64,000 bases of DNA from Pisaster brevispinus (Eukaryota > Echinodermata > Asteroidea > Forcipulatida > Asteriidae): NCBI GenBank assembly GCA_023634235.1, contig JAMKCF010000003.1:7824742-7888741 (forward strand). Reading direction: 5' to 3'. A model generated the notes under the pieces. It did not search any database and was not told the DNA's origin. It was given only the letters and a program-made list of their open reading frames with translations. Both the position numbers and the translations under genes were made by a program. Positions 1 to 33,900 of this stretch are shown here, in pieces. Each line of letters opens with the position of its first letter. Position 1 is the first letter of the stretch.

Positions 1-245
1 ATTATAATATATTGGCAACTTAAGTGACATAGTCATTGGACATATTGTCTTCTGAAGTTGAACCAAAATGAATGTACTGTACTATATGTGGTGTATGTAT
101 GTCTCTTTGTTTTGTACCTTGTAATTTCTGAGGGAACAGTTACTAGCGTACTACACACTATTGCCCACTATGGTGACATTGTATAGAATGAAGCTACTCA
201 TTCAAGTTATTCAATAATAAATTGTTTGTGTGACTGAAACAAAGA
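1..245 (+). other. Possible 3' UTR end of a gene upstream of the window
   Basis: An AATAAA poly(A) signal lies at 216-221 and a GT-rich stretch follows (TTGTTTGTGTG, then TTGTATTGTTTTTTGTTGTGG), which is the usual arrangement of a vertebrate-type cleavage site. No coding sequence is visible before it, so this is only a hint of a plus-strand gene ending just outside the window. Confidence 0.25.
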
Positions 246-562
246 AATGTTGTATTGTTTTTTGTTGTGGTCGATAATGACACCTTAAGAGCTCAGTGGG
301 GGAAATGAAAGGAAATCAACTTTTCTCCTCTCTGTTTTTAGGATATGAATATGATTCAGAGATGAGTAAGGTATTGTCAAGATTATAACACGCCGTACAA
401 AAATTATGCCTTTTGATTGGTTGAAAGCACGTCACATGATGCGTCTTATTTATTACTAGAAAGCTGCGCCAACACTACGGGCTATACATGCAGCAAACAA
501 TGGCACCCAGTGTACTATACCCATAGCAACAGCAGCTTCTTGGTACCTCTAGGGCCAATATA

Positions 563-676
563 TGTACAGGGTGTTATAAAACACAGCTTTTACTGGCCAA
601 TGTACAGGGTGTTATAAAACACACAGCTTTTACTGGCCAATGTACAGGGTGTTATAAAACACACAGCTTTTACTGG
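563..676. repeat. Minisatellite, 38/40-bp unit, 3 copies
   Basis: Units beginning TGTACAGGGTGTTATAAAAC start at 563, 601 and 641. The second and third copies carry an extra AC in the ACACAC stretch, so the spacing is 38 then 40 bp. No coding role is apparent. Confidence 0.9.
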
Positions 677-1678
677 TGCTATGCTTAAAACTACTTCTCC
701 CTCTGTGATCCCCAGAGTGTTCTATTTAAAATGGAATGAGCAAAAGATCACCTCGGGAGTCATAGTTTTACCCATAGCACTTGAAAGCATTCAATATTTG
801 TATACACTGTACTTTATGATGGCTATTGATAAAAATCAAGTGGACTCTTGGGAAGCACAAGTAATATATAAATGTTATTCTCATACCTTCATCATATAAA
901 ATAACAGAATCATCCTGCAATAATACAACATTGGATTTGAACTGAAGCTCAACTCAGTCTTGATTATATTAGGCCGTTTGTTATTACATAATTTCAAACT
1001 ACGTGAATGGAATGAAGCACTCGGAGTAAAAGGTTGGTTCATATTTGAACAGGTACATGAATGCCAATGCACACTTAACTGTGATGTCAAATATGAGATG
1101 CTCAATAGACCATCATGACTAAGAAAGTTTTATGCAATAAACATTATTGGGTTGACCTGTGAAGGACACACAATCATGCATGTTAATATTGAAACACATG
1201 CACAGTTGAGAATCCTTCCCCTGATTTTATGATGTCAATTGTTTTTCATTCATGTCATTTATATGAAGCAGCCTTTGGGTTCACAAATAGTCTGATGATA
1301 TAAACTTGATAATAGACTTCATCATGTTCCTCAACTAAATGAAAAACAGGGCAAGGCTTCCAGACTTAATTTTCTATTTCACTGATGCCATTTCATTCAT
1401 GTTTCCACATATTACACAATGACAGTGGAAGTAAAAATCTCCATATCAATTATAATAAGCCTTTTGTTTCTTGTATTCCTGCTGGTATGGGTTACGTTGT
1501 TTGGATGAGGTTGTATATGACACAATCTTTGGCCAGAGTAACAGCCTGGATGAAAGCATTATGGCCATGTCTTGCACTGACCACTGACCAGGCAAACGAG
1601 CTCTAATATTCATTGTTTTGAACTAAATATAGTCCTAGTCAAAGATGTTACTGTCTTACACTTCTTATAACCGGACAA

Positions 1679-1894
1679 CTGAGGGCACTCTAAAGAATGT
1701 ATGGTGTCACTGGTAATCCATACTGAGCCACACAGTTAGAACTTGTACTCCTGAGGGCACTCTAAAGAATGTATGGCGTCACTGGTAATCCATACTGAGC
1801 CACACAGTTAGAACTTGTACTCCTGAGGGCACTCTAAAGAATGTATGGTGTCACTGGTAATCCATACTGAGCCACACAGTTAGAACTTGTACTC
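1679..1894. repeat. Minisatellite, 72-bp unit, 3 copies
   Basis: Three nearly identical 72-bp units begin CTGAGGGCACTCTAAAGAAT, with GAGGGCAC at 1681, 1753 and 1825. Differences are single bases (GGTGTC or GGCGTC), so the expansion is recent or homogenised. Confidence 0.95.
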
Positions 1895-4800
1895 CTGACT
1901 GTGAAAGTGTCAGACTACTCCCGCTTTGATTTCAGCTATTACAAGATACAACATGGATACACTATGCACCACAGAGTAACACACCTTGTGTCACATTCCT
2001 AACAGCTCATACCAGAGATACTCAAGGTTTTTAAGTCAAAGATGAGACTCAACATTTTTCTCAACATTGGTTAAAATTGATTTGAATAGATGCACACAAG
2101 ATGGCCACACAAGGATAACAATCTGTACACTTCTGACATTCAAATTTCCAAGGCTATCTTCTAGCAGTTGAGTACAATGAAGCAGTAGCTATCCATAAGA
2201 ACAAGTGGGTAACTATGAAAAATAAAGTTTGTGGTTTGATTTCATTGAACAAAAGCATGATATAACCATTAGTTTGTGAGGATGGTGTAGGCAAAGCAGC
2301 TCTGTATTGCACAATTCCAAAAACAACATCACAATTTCACAATATTTACTTTGTGCAAACAACTGCGCTTTGCCAAACAACTCCCAAATCACTAATGCTA
2401 GCAGAAAATCAAATCAAATAATCAAATATAAATTCAATTATCATTCTAAACAAGCTAAACCATTCATGAAGAACCATTTGCTATACATGTAAATGCAAAG
2501 GATGATGACGGCAGTGATGCAGTTATTGTTGATAACAGATGTATTACGTGCTATGTCAAAACAAAAGTTTTTTCCCTCGATTGATTTGTTTTCTTCTGAT
2601 TTCGGAAGGAAAGGAGCTTTCCAATGATATTCAACACTGGGAATGCAAATATCAATTAATGTCTGAAGCTTGAAAATGTCACACATTTCAAAATGTTCAT
2701 GTACTTTGATTTCTTAAATTTACATATAATTTGTGCACAAATGTTTTAGGCATTACTTTCATTTCAGATGACATGTCACATACATAGTTACTTATCTGGA
2801 TTACATATTTCAGAAGAGTGCATGATAATGGACATTGTATTCAACTTTGGTCATGTGTTCATACTCAAGTTACTTTATAAATAGCCACTCATAGTCTTAG
2901 AGCAAGTTAATGCTACCCTAGCCCAAGTTGAACTTCTCCATTATTGCAACAGAAACTGACGCCCTACCAGGGTTAAATTGCAAGCCATACTGGAGTACAT
3001 GTACCTAAACCTTATCAAATAATCATATTCATTCCTATCTAAATAACCAATGGCAAACAAGCCATGACCCATTCCCTATGAATCAGTGTAGAATTCACTG
3101 TATTATAACACTTTTATCAATACACAGACATTGTAGCTCTCGCTCTCATTGTTTAATACACCATTCATGCATCTACTTGTTATGCACTTAATATGTATAC
3201 ATTCATATGTACATGATTAATAATCCTCCACTAAATTACAAAGCCAATTTGTCATTAATAGAAAACACATAAAGTAGGTGTATATAAAGTCATCTCTGTT
3301 TAATATTGGATAGAATCAAGAGTTCATGTGGATTTCAATGTGCAATAACTTTGAGCCTGTGCTACCGTACCATTAGTTTTGCTTTGGGGATAAAATGAGC
3401 TCCCAGCAGACGGTTGCTTTCTCATCTTTTACTGAATTTATGTTTCCTAAACTGATTGATAAATGATTGCTTTCACACCAGAGTGGTGTGAGCTTGAAAT
3501 AACAAAAATACAATCAATAGGTACATGTAAGCCATAATGCTCTAACTTACCCATAAGTGAAGCAACATCAGTGGAAACTGTAGTGAAAATGTTGGTTGAA
3601 AGAAATCTACAGTTCAGAAGGCTGAGTGATACTAAAGCCTGTACTGGACCAACCAACCCATTATTTAAGCCCCATCCACCAAACCATGGAGTTGGGTCCT
3701 CATTGGCACAATGACTGCTAAGCTGACATTATTGCTGACAAATTTGTGTTTGTGGAAAACTACCAAGGAGCCACTCAATAGCACTGTTACATAATTCAAA
3801 CTTTAACTCGGGTAACCTGTTTCTGCTTAACAAGATTTATATGCGCTTAGCAAATCAGTGTTCTTAAACATCTTCATGAAACTGGGCCCTCTGCCTTGTT
3901 AAGCAGAAACTATTAATGTTAAACACATTAATTTACTTAGTAAAAGTTAGCAGAGAACAGCAACAAACCTTAATAACATTGGAACATTACACTACATTAC
4001 AAGCATACGACATTCTGGCAGGTATCTTGTTCCTGTTTTGCAACTTCTTAGTTCCAGAGCAAATAGGTACCATGCTTACTAGCTCCATAGAACCACACAT
4101 TCAATCTGTATGTTGATATAACCTTCCACTTAGGATCTCAACATATTTACCATTAGCTACAGTCTAACACCAACTCAACATAATGCAAAACTATATGTAG
4201 AAATATTTACATTACATGTAAGTGCATAGAAATGTGAAACTTCTTGTCAAAGTAAAAAAAAAGGAATGTTAATGATAAATGAATGCATTTGTATTGGCAA
4301 GGCTATGTTCTATTCTAGTGTGCTCTGGTTGTTAATCATGCAGGCTAATTGACATGGGGTGTAACATATTGCAACTTTTGTACATAACTTTTAAGTTCAT
4401 GCAGTGTGTATGGGGCATTTTGGAAACTGAGATAGACCAATTAGTGAAGGCTGTCATTTATAAGAGCAAAGATCATAGCAGTTCAGGGAATTACCAGTGA
4501 CTAATCAGACCTAAATTGATTATCATACATAGAAGTTTGATTAGATTCACATTCAGTCCTTATGTCATCATAACCACTTATGTGCTGTGTTGTAGAAAAC
4601 TAATGAGTTTGTTGTAGCTACTGAAGCAAACAGACGACAACCTAGAGACAGGAATAGCTTAGAATCATACTGCCTTTGATTTAAACTACTTTTACATCCA
4701 CATATCAAAGCATGCTTAGCAAAAATGTGTTACCAGTCAATATTATGTTGATTTACATTGCTTGTGACTGGTTGGTTCCCTGCTACTTTCTACTTAGCAA

Positions 4801-7800
4801 ATAAATTGTTCAGTCGTTATTTTATGACACTGGATGTAGAGTTTCAGCCAGAGCTAGCACAGCTTTCTGAAATGTTCAAATTCTCATATATCAGCCAGAC
4901 AATAGGAGAAGAGGAACATTTACCAATACTTCTCATTGAAAGTTAGTTTGGCACAGTATCAGCATATCAATAATAATGCCATTCATGATCTTCATACACA
5001 TGCATTTAATATTTGCTTCAGTGTACAACATGTCAGGCAGAACTAGACTCTGGAACTGATGTTCTTCCTATAGATCTGTTCTATATGCTGAATAACCCAC
5101 AGTCAATTCCTTCTAGTCAAAGACATGTCAAGCTTAGCATGGATAAACATCTGTAGGTCAAGTACAATTTGGATAATTTGTTTTACAAATGCATTGTCAC
5201 TGCATCAGAACCAACACACAATGAAACAACCCATTTGAAATTATTAGCTTCAATTCATTTCAGACCATTCTCTGCAAAAGAACAAAAACAAATATGTACT
5301 CCAGGTGGTTTGTGCACATTCTGGTGTTAACACGGATCCCATTGTTTACATTGTTTCAAAAACAAGTCAGGCAGTTTCTCCAGATGGTTCATTTATAATA
5401 ATGTCCAATTTATTTCAAACAAACTTCTAGAACTTACTTCATGGTGAAACTAAAAAGAACAAACTTGTCTCATTAGGCCTCCAACATTTTTGCCATTCTG
5501 TTAATTGGTTGAAAAGGCCAGACTGTTTTTTTAATGATATAACTATTTTAAAGTAAGCTTAGATTTACCCAACTGAATGATAAGCATGATAACTTATGAC
5601 TATGTGTGGATGCTGTGAGCTTGTCTGCCATTGATCCTAATTATTGAACACAATACCTTGATAACATTTCTGAATTGCAGTTCAGCTTGACACAATGATG
5701 AGTTGTGTATTTAAACTCATTGAATGGTTGAGAATGATGGTACAGATTGACGATACTGAAGGGTATTACTATGGATATTAGTACCCTGGTTCTCTGACTC
5801 ATTCTGGTTTTTATTGACAGTAAACAATTTTAACTTAACAAACCACAAAAGCAGTAAGCGGAGGTGGAATATTGACTGATATGGAAGGGGCAAGTGACAT
5901 AAGGTTCATATACAATGCAGATTCAACAATACAATGTTTTACACATAGTTAAGCCTTTTAAAAATGATTTTGATATTTTATACAAATATAAATTGTTACC
6001 AAAGGAGGATTATTTTATTTACATGCAATGCTACACAAAGTCAAATCCCTGAAAACAATGCAATACTAACCCTATAGGTTAGACACTTCCTCAGTCCAAC
6101 ATTAGTATGAGTTGTAACGCTAAACAGCCCTAAGTACCACTTAATCCACACCATGGTTTCACTCTATTTTGGATTGGATGGATTTGATCATGAACGATTA
6201 TACAAAACCACTTATTCTTTGCTGAACAGAATCAAACCATATGGGTGTTTATTTGTTTTTTATTACAGATTTGACAGTGTCTGCTGAGAGTGTCAGGGAT
6301 AAGGAATAATGTAGTACATGTACATGTACATTTATAACCTTTAAGGAAAATGAGACATGTACATATAATGAATCCAATACCCACTTCTTCAATACGGTCA
6401 TACATGTGAATTAAATCAGTGTAAGACCCATTCCAGCACTTTAAATTAAACCACAAACTAGACTGATGGAAGCACAACTGGATTTAAAAAACATAAAGCA
6501 GATAATGGAGTGGGCATTGGTGGGTGGGGGCGGTGATGTCTTTATTGGGATTTGACTCAAAGCTTGTGTAGCAATGTCACACATTTGTAATACACTTATT
6601 GGCAGACAATAAATTGACAGTAGCAGACTATTGAGGCAGCAATCTTAACCTGACACACCCCCTGTTATCCAAAATGCATGTGCTTAGAATAACATACACA
6701 ATGGCAAATGAACTGGTATGTCTGCTGCCACCTAGTGGCTGAATGTCTCCAATGGACTAGTAGTATAGTATTCCTTCCCATGGTTAAAACATCTCAGAAA
6801 TTCATCTATTTCTTAATATATACAGACATTTATAGAATAATGGTTAAGCTTTAAGCAAGGCAAAGCTAGACTCATCAACCCTACTGATTTATGTGGTAGG
6901 GAACCACTTGATAGTGTTACCAGGAAGCCTATCCCAAATCTTTGCTTCCACTCTGATTTCATTACAAGCTTACATATCAATCCCTGTCATCTTAAGCAGT
7001 TCCAATGAAGATGGTAAATCCTAAGCTGTAATTTGAAAAAGGCCGCTGGTACTATGAAAGGAGTGTTGACAATCAATTTTTTAGGTTTTGGGGATTCACT
7101 TTGTACAAGTTAATTTACTTACTGCCAAACACTTGGCATTCATCTTCAGCCCTGTTGAGGGTGCCTGTTACATGAAAGCGAGCTCATCAGGTGATAAATG
7201 AGCTGGTCAGGGCTGGATTTGGGCTTGCCTATTTATTACTGATAGTATTGTGGCAGTGTGGGGGACAAGCAGGCCAGTGAGTGGTTGTCAACAAGTCAAA
7301 GGGTTTGAACTCCATCCCCATTCAATCATTCTGCTTGTGCCCTAAAAATAGACTTTACAAGGCTTTGTCACTCCTTCAAAGAACTCATAAAATGTATAAT
7401 GGAAGAGTACAAGTATACCTTAGCGTTTCTAGTTCATAGCAAGCACCCATGTTTACGGGTTTCTTCAGGCTCATGAGCTACACTGATATGCTTTTCAGGC
7501 ATCCTTGACTTCATTATTAGCATTATAAAATAATAAAAATAATGAAAAAGTTAAACCCTTTCATGCACTTTTCTCAAAAAATTGAATATAAAGATATATT
7601 TTCAAATTTAAGCTGCAAATAATCATCAGTTTAATGAAAAAGAAAACCCCAAATTGGAATGAATAAAAAAGTTCTGTGATCTCATACTGGTAAACGCTTT
7701 CTTTCCAACTGTGTCAAGTATTAATATTGGGTTAATGTAGTCCCCACTAGATGGCCCTATGTATTCCCAATAGAGGTTGTAGAGAATGACTTGACTGTGC

Positions 7801-7835
7801 TTACTATATTCTAGGCTGTGTCTTGCTGGTTAGGA

Positions 7836-27535
<19,700 letters not shown>

Positions 27536-27905
27536 ACTGCCGCTGAGTTGAATCTGAGAAGGTAAAGTTCCCGAAGCGAAGTTTTAACCCTACACACACG
27601 TCTCTCGATCTTTCTTGCTCTCCTTTCACTCAATACGGAAACAGCTCTCCTGACACCGTAACGGGAACTAGACTCCGCCTTATTTCGTGACGTCACATTA
27701 AGGGCCACACGTTGCTGTGCCAAAGGTCAAAAGTCAAGTGCGTATAGTGTAATATATAAAAAGCGTGTGATGATGCGTTGTGCATGTGCCACATGTGTTT
27801 TGGCACTTCGGCATTTGTTTTGCTTTTAATGGTTCGTGAACCCTCGATCCTCTGAATTCTTAATGATTGTTAGAACAGTTAAAAGCGTTCTAAATATCTT
27901 CTCAA
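27536..27905. promoter_or_regulatory. Bidirectional promoter of RAB35 and ABHD11
   Basis: The start codons of RAB35 (minus, 27535) and ABHD11 (plus, 27906) face away from each other across only 370 bp, so both 5' UTRs and promoters must fit here unless upstream non-coding exons exist. The stretch is richer in CpG than its surroundings and contains the perfect palindrome TGACGTCA, a CRE/ATF site. No TATA box is placed convincingly for either gene. Function is inferred from geometry and the motif. Confidence 0.7.
27688..27695. promoter_or_regulatory. CRE/ATF site TGACGTCA
   Basis: A full consensus cAMP-response element, palindromic so it can serve both directions, lies near the middle of the RAB35-ABHD11 spacer. 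Binding by CREB/ATF factors is the known role of the motif; use here is inference. Confidence 0.55.
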
Positions 27906-30900
27906 ATGACGTTATTGATGAGAAGGACTCTGCATTCACTACTGAGAGTAGTGGAGCAACCATGCAGCCTGAGGAGGAATTTTGCAGCGTATGAGAAGTT
28001 GAAAGTTGCTTCTGCTGGAACTGGAACTGGAAGTGGAAGTTCTGGAATCGAGAGTTCATCTTTTTGTCAGCACTTTTCTACCACTACCAGTAGGACCATT
28101 TCGGCATCTCATCCACTGAAACAGTACGGCACCAGTTTTTCCTTACTGACCATGGAGGAAGGAAACTGTGGCACAACATCACACTATCTGACTATAAATC
28201 GACATAAAATTTAGATCCGTGTCGAAATCTACCCGATTGGTCAAAATTTCAACACTGTTCAAATTAGTTGCGATAATCGGCAGTACCCGTGGGAGGGATA
28301 TGATTATTGCAACTAGGTTAAAATCTGTTCTGCTTTATTCACACGCTATAGCTCTGCGCAAAAAAACAGCTTATGATGAGCTACACGTGTCACTTTTGAT
28401 CCATGTTTGTGTTGGGCACAATCTTTGAAGATGGCCTTTTTTAAAAATTCGCCAAGCCAATTTTTAAATTTGCCGCACGCAATTTTTGAACTCAAGTTTT
28501 GAATTAAAGTTTGTCCACAAATAAAAATTGCGTGGCTGAGGCGGCTTCTATTTGTTGTTGGTACGGTTATTATCATCGCCAGTCTGAAAAAAAACCAAAC
28601 AAACAAAAACGGGATGCGTTTGTCTTTCAAACAAATTTTTTATTTGTTTTTCTATTTTAACAAAGTTTATCAACAAGATACCCGACACGGGAATCTGCCA
28701 GCACGATTGTCTCGTGTTTTGACTACTTTACAGTTCGTGAGCCCATGGAGCTTTCTTTTTATTAGCTCTATGGTGAGCCTATTCTCTCAAGACATTCTTC
28801 CCAAGTTTTTGAGCGAAAGTATCACTTCAGACAGAAGTTAAAACCCAGCAGAATACTACTTTGAACTTACCCATTTAATGTATATTCCCTTCATTTTTTG
28901 TGAAATATATTTCATGACAAATGGTGAGAATTTATATGGTTGAATGACAAAGATCACGCGGTGTTCAAAATTTGTGTCCGAGCTATCCTGCGCAAATTTT
29001 GAAATCATAAGGAAACAAAATTTGCGCAGTCATAAAATGGCACACTGGGCGAATAAAAAAAAAGACAACTTCAAAGATTGTGCCAAACATTTGTATTGTA
29101 AGATCATTTCAGTACCTGCCAGGGTCCTACACGGATCAAAGGAATGTGATGCATTACAGTGTGATGCATTACAATGTGATGCATTACAATGTGACGCATT
29201 ACAATGTGACGCATTACAATTCTTTTTATGTGCTGACTTTCATTTTATGCGGAAACATATTTTTTTTAAATGAACCCAGAGGTGTTCATACTACGGCTTT
29301 CGACACCTGCTGGAATTTTTGTCATGGATCGAGAGTTCTCAACCCACCTGCCGAGCAGGGTTAGTTTCGATACGGATCGAGGGCTCTACACAGATCAACA
29401 CCATGTTGAAATGTAAAGTGCATAGGACAGTCCAGATTAAATGGATCGGATCCGTGTCCAACACAGAGATATTCTGTAGTGTGAAAAGGCCTTTATACTC
29501 CGCTGAGTCTGTCCACAACCATCCACTATTTTTTCACTTTAACTTCCATTTTAATCAGAAGACAAGGTCAAATTGGGGTCATATCCATGCAGCATGAGTT
29601 TAGTTTTCAAAGCTCTTTCTGATGATGTGTAGATTGTAAAAATCCATGTGTAGTCCAGGAGTTAGTATTTTTCTAAATATTAAGGTAGCCAAATATTAAA
29701 CTATGATTGATTATATTTCAACACCTGATGATGCCATGTTTTATTGGAAGAACTTTTTCGAGGAGAAGTAAACATTTTAAAAAGGAACAAAAACAATAGT
29801 TGTTCGGGCTGTTGCCTTAACACAGGTAATTACTAATAAAATGTCAAATGTCGGGTTCAAATCCCACCCTAATAATATGTCTGTGAATTTTTTCACAGAA
29901 ATCTTTGTCATTTTTCACATTTTGTATTAGAACTTATAAATGTAATATTTTGAAGGGAAAAAAATCCACAGGCAATCACTCGCCTGAGTGATTGCCTGTG
30001 GATTTTTTTCACAGAGCTCAGGAAAGCACTGAGCACATCAGTGTAAGGGAAAAACCAAATTAAAATCTTTCATCCCCGATGCAAATATTACATCTATTAA
30101 ATCATTGCAGAACCTGCTGCTAAGGATTCGAACCCGCCTCTAGCCATCGAGCTAGTTCAGTGGTCTAGTGGTAAGACATCTGCTCTAGCAATGCAAAGGT
30201 TGTGGGTTCGACTCCCACCCGAGTGGATTTTTTTCACAGAGCTCAGGAAAGCACTGAGCATACAGTGCTTAATACACATTGGTGTAAGGAAAAAAAAACA
30301 AGTTATAGAACTTATTAGACTAGATTTTATGGATGTACAGGCTGTGAGTAGTTCGCATTACAATAGCTTGCATCATTAGTAAATCTACAAAATGTGCTTA
30401 GTAAATATTATTGCTTTGATTTTGTACAGGGCAGTGAAACTTGCTTATGATGTTATTGAAGGATCAGCAGAAATGTCTCCAATCATTATCCTACATGGCG
30501 TGTTTGGTTCAAAAAGTAACTGGTCAACACTCACTAAGAAGATACACAAGGAAACTCAGGCAACAGTAAGTATTCTTCTTGATGTCAAATGCATTCATGC
30601 AGTGTTGAGACTTGATTGTGTCAGTTATTGCTCTATTGGTCAGATGAAATAGAGAGCTCTCTTAAATATTCACAGATGTTGTTGGAACTTCCTTGGTATG
30701 GCTCAGATTTCTGTACAGTTTGCAGTAAAATTTCAAAAATTGATTGTCTTTTGGATAAAACTTGCATTGTAGCCACAAATTCACAGTGTTCTGACTTGGA
30801 GTTGTCCCAATATCATGGAAATCCTTATCTCTTAGTCTTGTGGGTAAATCAACATCTAACTGATTGGTAGTATTATGCCAGGTGTGGTGTCTAATTGACA

Positions 30901-33900
30901 AGTCTATTAAATACATCTCATTATAATTGTCATGGATTATACAGGGTTTGGGTCAATGGAGTTGAAGCCATGTGTAAAAGTATGCAAGTATAGATTTACA
31001 TATTGGACAATTTCGGTTTACTTGTAATGAAGGAGTCCCACACCTGATACATACAAACAATACATCCATACATGTACATACATACATGTATACATACAAG
31101 CATTTTTATAGCGCCCCGCAAAGATCAGAGTGCTTTACAAAAGCTGACATAAAAACAAAAGTACAAACAAACAATGCATCAATAGATACAAAAACTATAC
31201 AAGCAGCATGATATAAGGCAAGACTACACAAATCAATGGGTTTTGAGTCTATTTTTGAAAAGCTGGAGTGTGTTGGCTTCCTGGATGTTACAAAACAAAT
31301 TTATCAGGCTTCAGTTTGCATCTCCAAGAAAGTTGTGTATTGTCTTCTGGCTTCCTTGCTGCCAAGTATGTAGTGCACTTTTACTCTTTAGATCAACATT
31401 TTGATGTTAATAAAGATCTAAAGTATGTGTTGGACTTGAAGTGATACAACTTTGACATGGGGGGTTGAACTGACAATAAGCAACGTCTGTCTTACAGTAT
31501 TTGAAATAAATTGAAGCAAGTTACTTTAAATAGGCTATTTCCAATGCAAATGTGCTACTCCCTTCTTTCAAGTGTATTCAACTTCCTGTTGAATGGTATA
31601 GTTTTACAGTTTGTTTATAATGGAATTTGAATTTGATATTGAGACTTGCAATACGTGAAAGATGTAAATATAATAATTCAGTGTGTACATTTTTAATCCT
31701 ACATTCAATACATGTATTTCCTTTAGGTTATTGCAGCTGACCTTCGTAACCATGGTAACAGTGAACATGGCGATGGAATGACCTTAGAGGTCATGAGGGA
31801 TGACCTATTAATGCTGATTAAGAATGAGCTTCAAGTTGATCGCTGCACTTTAATTGGCCACAGCTTGGGAGGCAGGGTTGCTATGGTGACTGCATTGAGT
31901 CAGGTAAATGTTTGTCTGGGATATCATAAACTTTGGAAATTTGCAACAAACTAAATGTTTTTCTTTGTGATCAAAAGGAAATGTCTCTCCTCCTAACTCA
32001 AATGTATGCGAAAATAGTGCATCTTTGTGTCTTGTCTTAGTTTAAGGCCTGACATAAAGATGCAAGTTATCTACTGATAGAAAAGCCTGAGCCTAAAGTC
32101 ACCCTCAAGTCCACCCATGCTCTGACACAGAACGGTTGGCAACTGACTTATCAGGAAAATGCTGCTCCTGAGCAAAGACAAATCAGTGCCCACCCACAAC
32201 ATTATTTTTCTGAACTTTTTGGAGTTTCTGGAGTATTCCTTTCCCCTTGGAAATACCAGTGCCACAATGAAACCCTGAGAAAAGGAAAGACAAAGGTTCT
32301 CATAACAAGGATTGATGTGTAGGCCAGTCCAGAAAAACGTGACGAATATAAACGTCATCTGATGTGAAGTGGTTAAGTAAGAGTCGAGCTTTAGTAGAAC
32401 CAAGACATGCATTATTTTCATTTGAGATGAAATTGTAGACAAATTGTATGGTTTTGAATTTGCCTTTTACATATTAATGTTTATATTTTCTGTGGGATAG
32501 CCTCATCTGATTGAGAAGCTGGTTGTAGTGGATGTATCTACTGTGTCATCTAAGAGCATTTTTAACTTTCTACAATTCATCTCAGCTATGAAATCCATCC
32601 AGTTCAATCAGAGTAGATCCCTTTATGAAAACAGAAAAAGTGCAGGAAAAGAACTGGAGACAGTGATTACGGTAAGGCTAGGTGGCAATAACTTTGCCAA
32701 TAAGCAATATGCAATACATTTTGTAACACTTATTTCATCTTGAGCTTTCACAGGTAAAAAGTTCCTATGATTGAATAATTTTCACCTGGTCATAACTGAA
32801 GAAGTCATTTCTGAAGGAAGACTTTTGTCTTTTTACCTGAAATCCAGAGTCTTTGTAGTTAGCCTCTAAAGTGATGATACATCTTACTTGTTGGTAATGA
32901 AACTAAATATTAGAGAGGTTAAGACTTTTTCTGTTAATGCGTATGTGTGATGCCCGCATCATCTCATCAATATGTGCATATATGGTCATAACAGTATGTG
33001 TTGGTTACAACCATATTATGCCTAGCTATACATTCAAAATGTCAAAAAGACACTCTAGTTATTTTCTTGAACGGTTCCCAAGAAAATATTATAAGTCAGT
33101 ATGGGGATCAGGTTGGTTGAGTGGTGTCTTTCACTGCCTTTCACCTCCATGGACCCCGGTTCGAATCCCACCTCAGACCTTAGCCTTGTACATGTGGGAT
33201 TGGGTTTTCAGTCCCTACCTAATTGTGTAGGTTTTCCCCATTTGGTGTTTTTCTCGCACATCTAAAACTGAAAATGTCTTGTTTTCTATTCATCCTGCTG
33301 TTGACGCTAATAGTGCTGTTGAATGTGTAATAAATAAGTAAAAATAATGAATCAATTTCCATTTTAAAAAGGGATTGTATGTAAACTCACAATGTGTAGC
33401 GCAATCATTAGAGATTGCACCTCAATGGTAGCACTGTGAAGGACTATATGTACACATTGCCATACACGCCATGCAATAATGTGTTGCATAACCTCTCCAA
33501 TGTAAACAGTAGCCATATTGTTGAATGTGTAATACAAAACTACAAAGGTTACCAGCATACATGGTACACCACAAGAAAGTTTCCCCCAGACCTAACATCA
33601 ACTGAGGTATATCTTAAATGTTGTATTGGATTACACCTGAATCCTTTACACATTTTGTTTCTTTCCATAACTTTTGAATTTGATAAAATGCAGGGGGGCA
33701 GTGCATTTAAATATGTTTTATCAAAAATGCATTTGTGGTATGCAATTAAAGTAAAATGAACCAATAATTCAGTTGAATGAATGCATGTTAAAACACAGAA
33801 AATAATATGATTGAGTATTGCATTACTGTACAGGAAGCTGGTATTCTGCAGTTCATCTTGACTAATGTTATAGAGAGGGATGGATGTGTCCAATGGAGAT

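Larger units (their letters stand above)
1..7835. other. Left intergenic region, no gene recognised
   Basis: I found no open frame longer than about 80 codons that resembles a known protein, and no convincing exon chain on either strand. The stretch is AT-rich. It contains a three-copy 38/40-bp repeat and a three-copy 72-bp repeat, listed separately. The 3' UTR of RAB35 (minus strand) should occupy part of the right end of this stretch, but I cannot fix its poly(A) site. Confidence 0.5.

Noticed and set aside
340..372. Possible small exon (CTCTGTTTTTAG, then GATATGAATATGATTC, then GTAAGG)
   Set aside because: It follows a plausible poly(A) signal, has no partner exons, and 25-30 nt is too short to judge.
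30149..30220. Functional tRNA gene
   Set aside because: B box is good, but no acceptor stem closes and the sequence continues into a repeated tail seen elsewhere; a SINE explains it.
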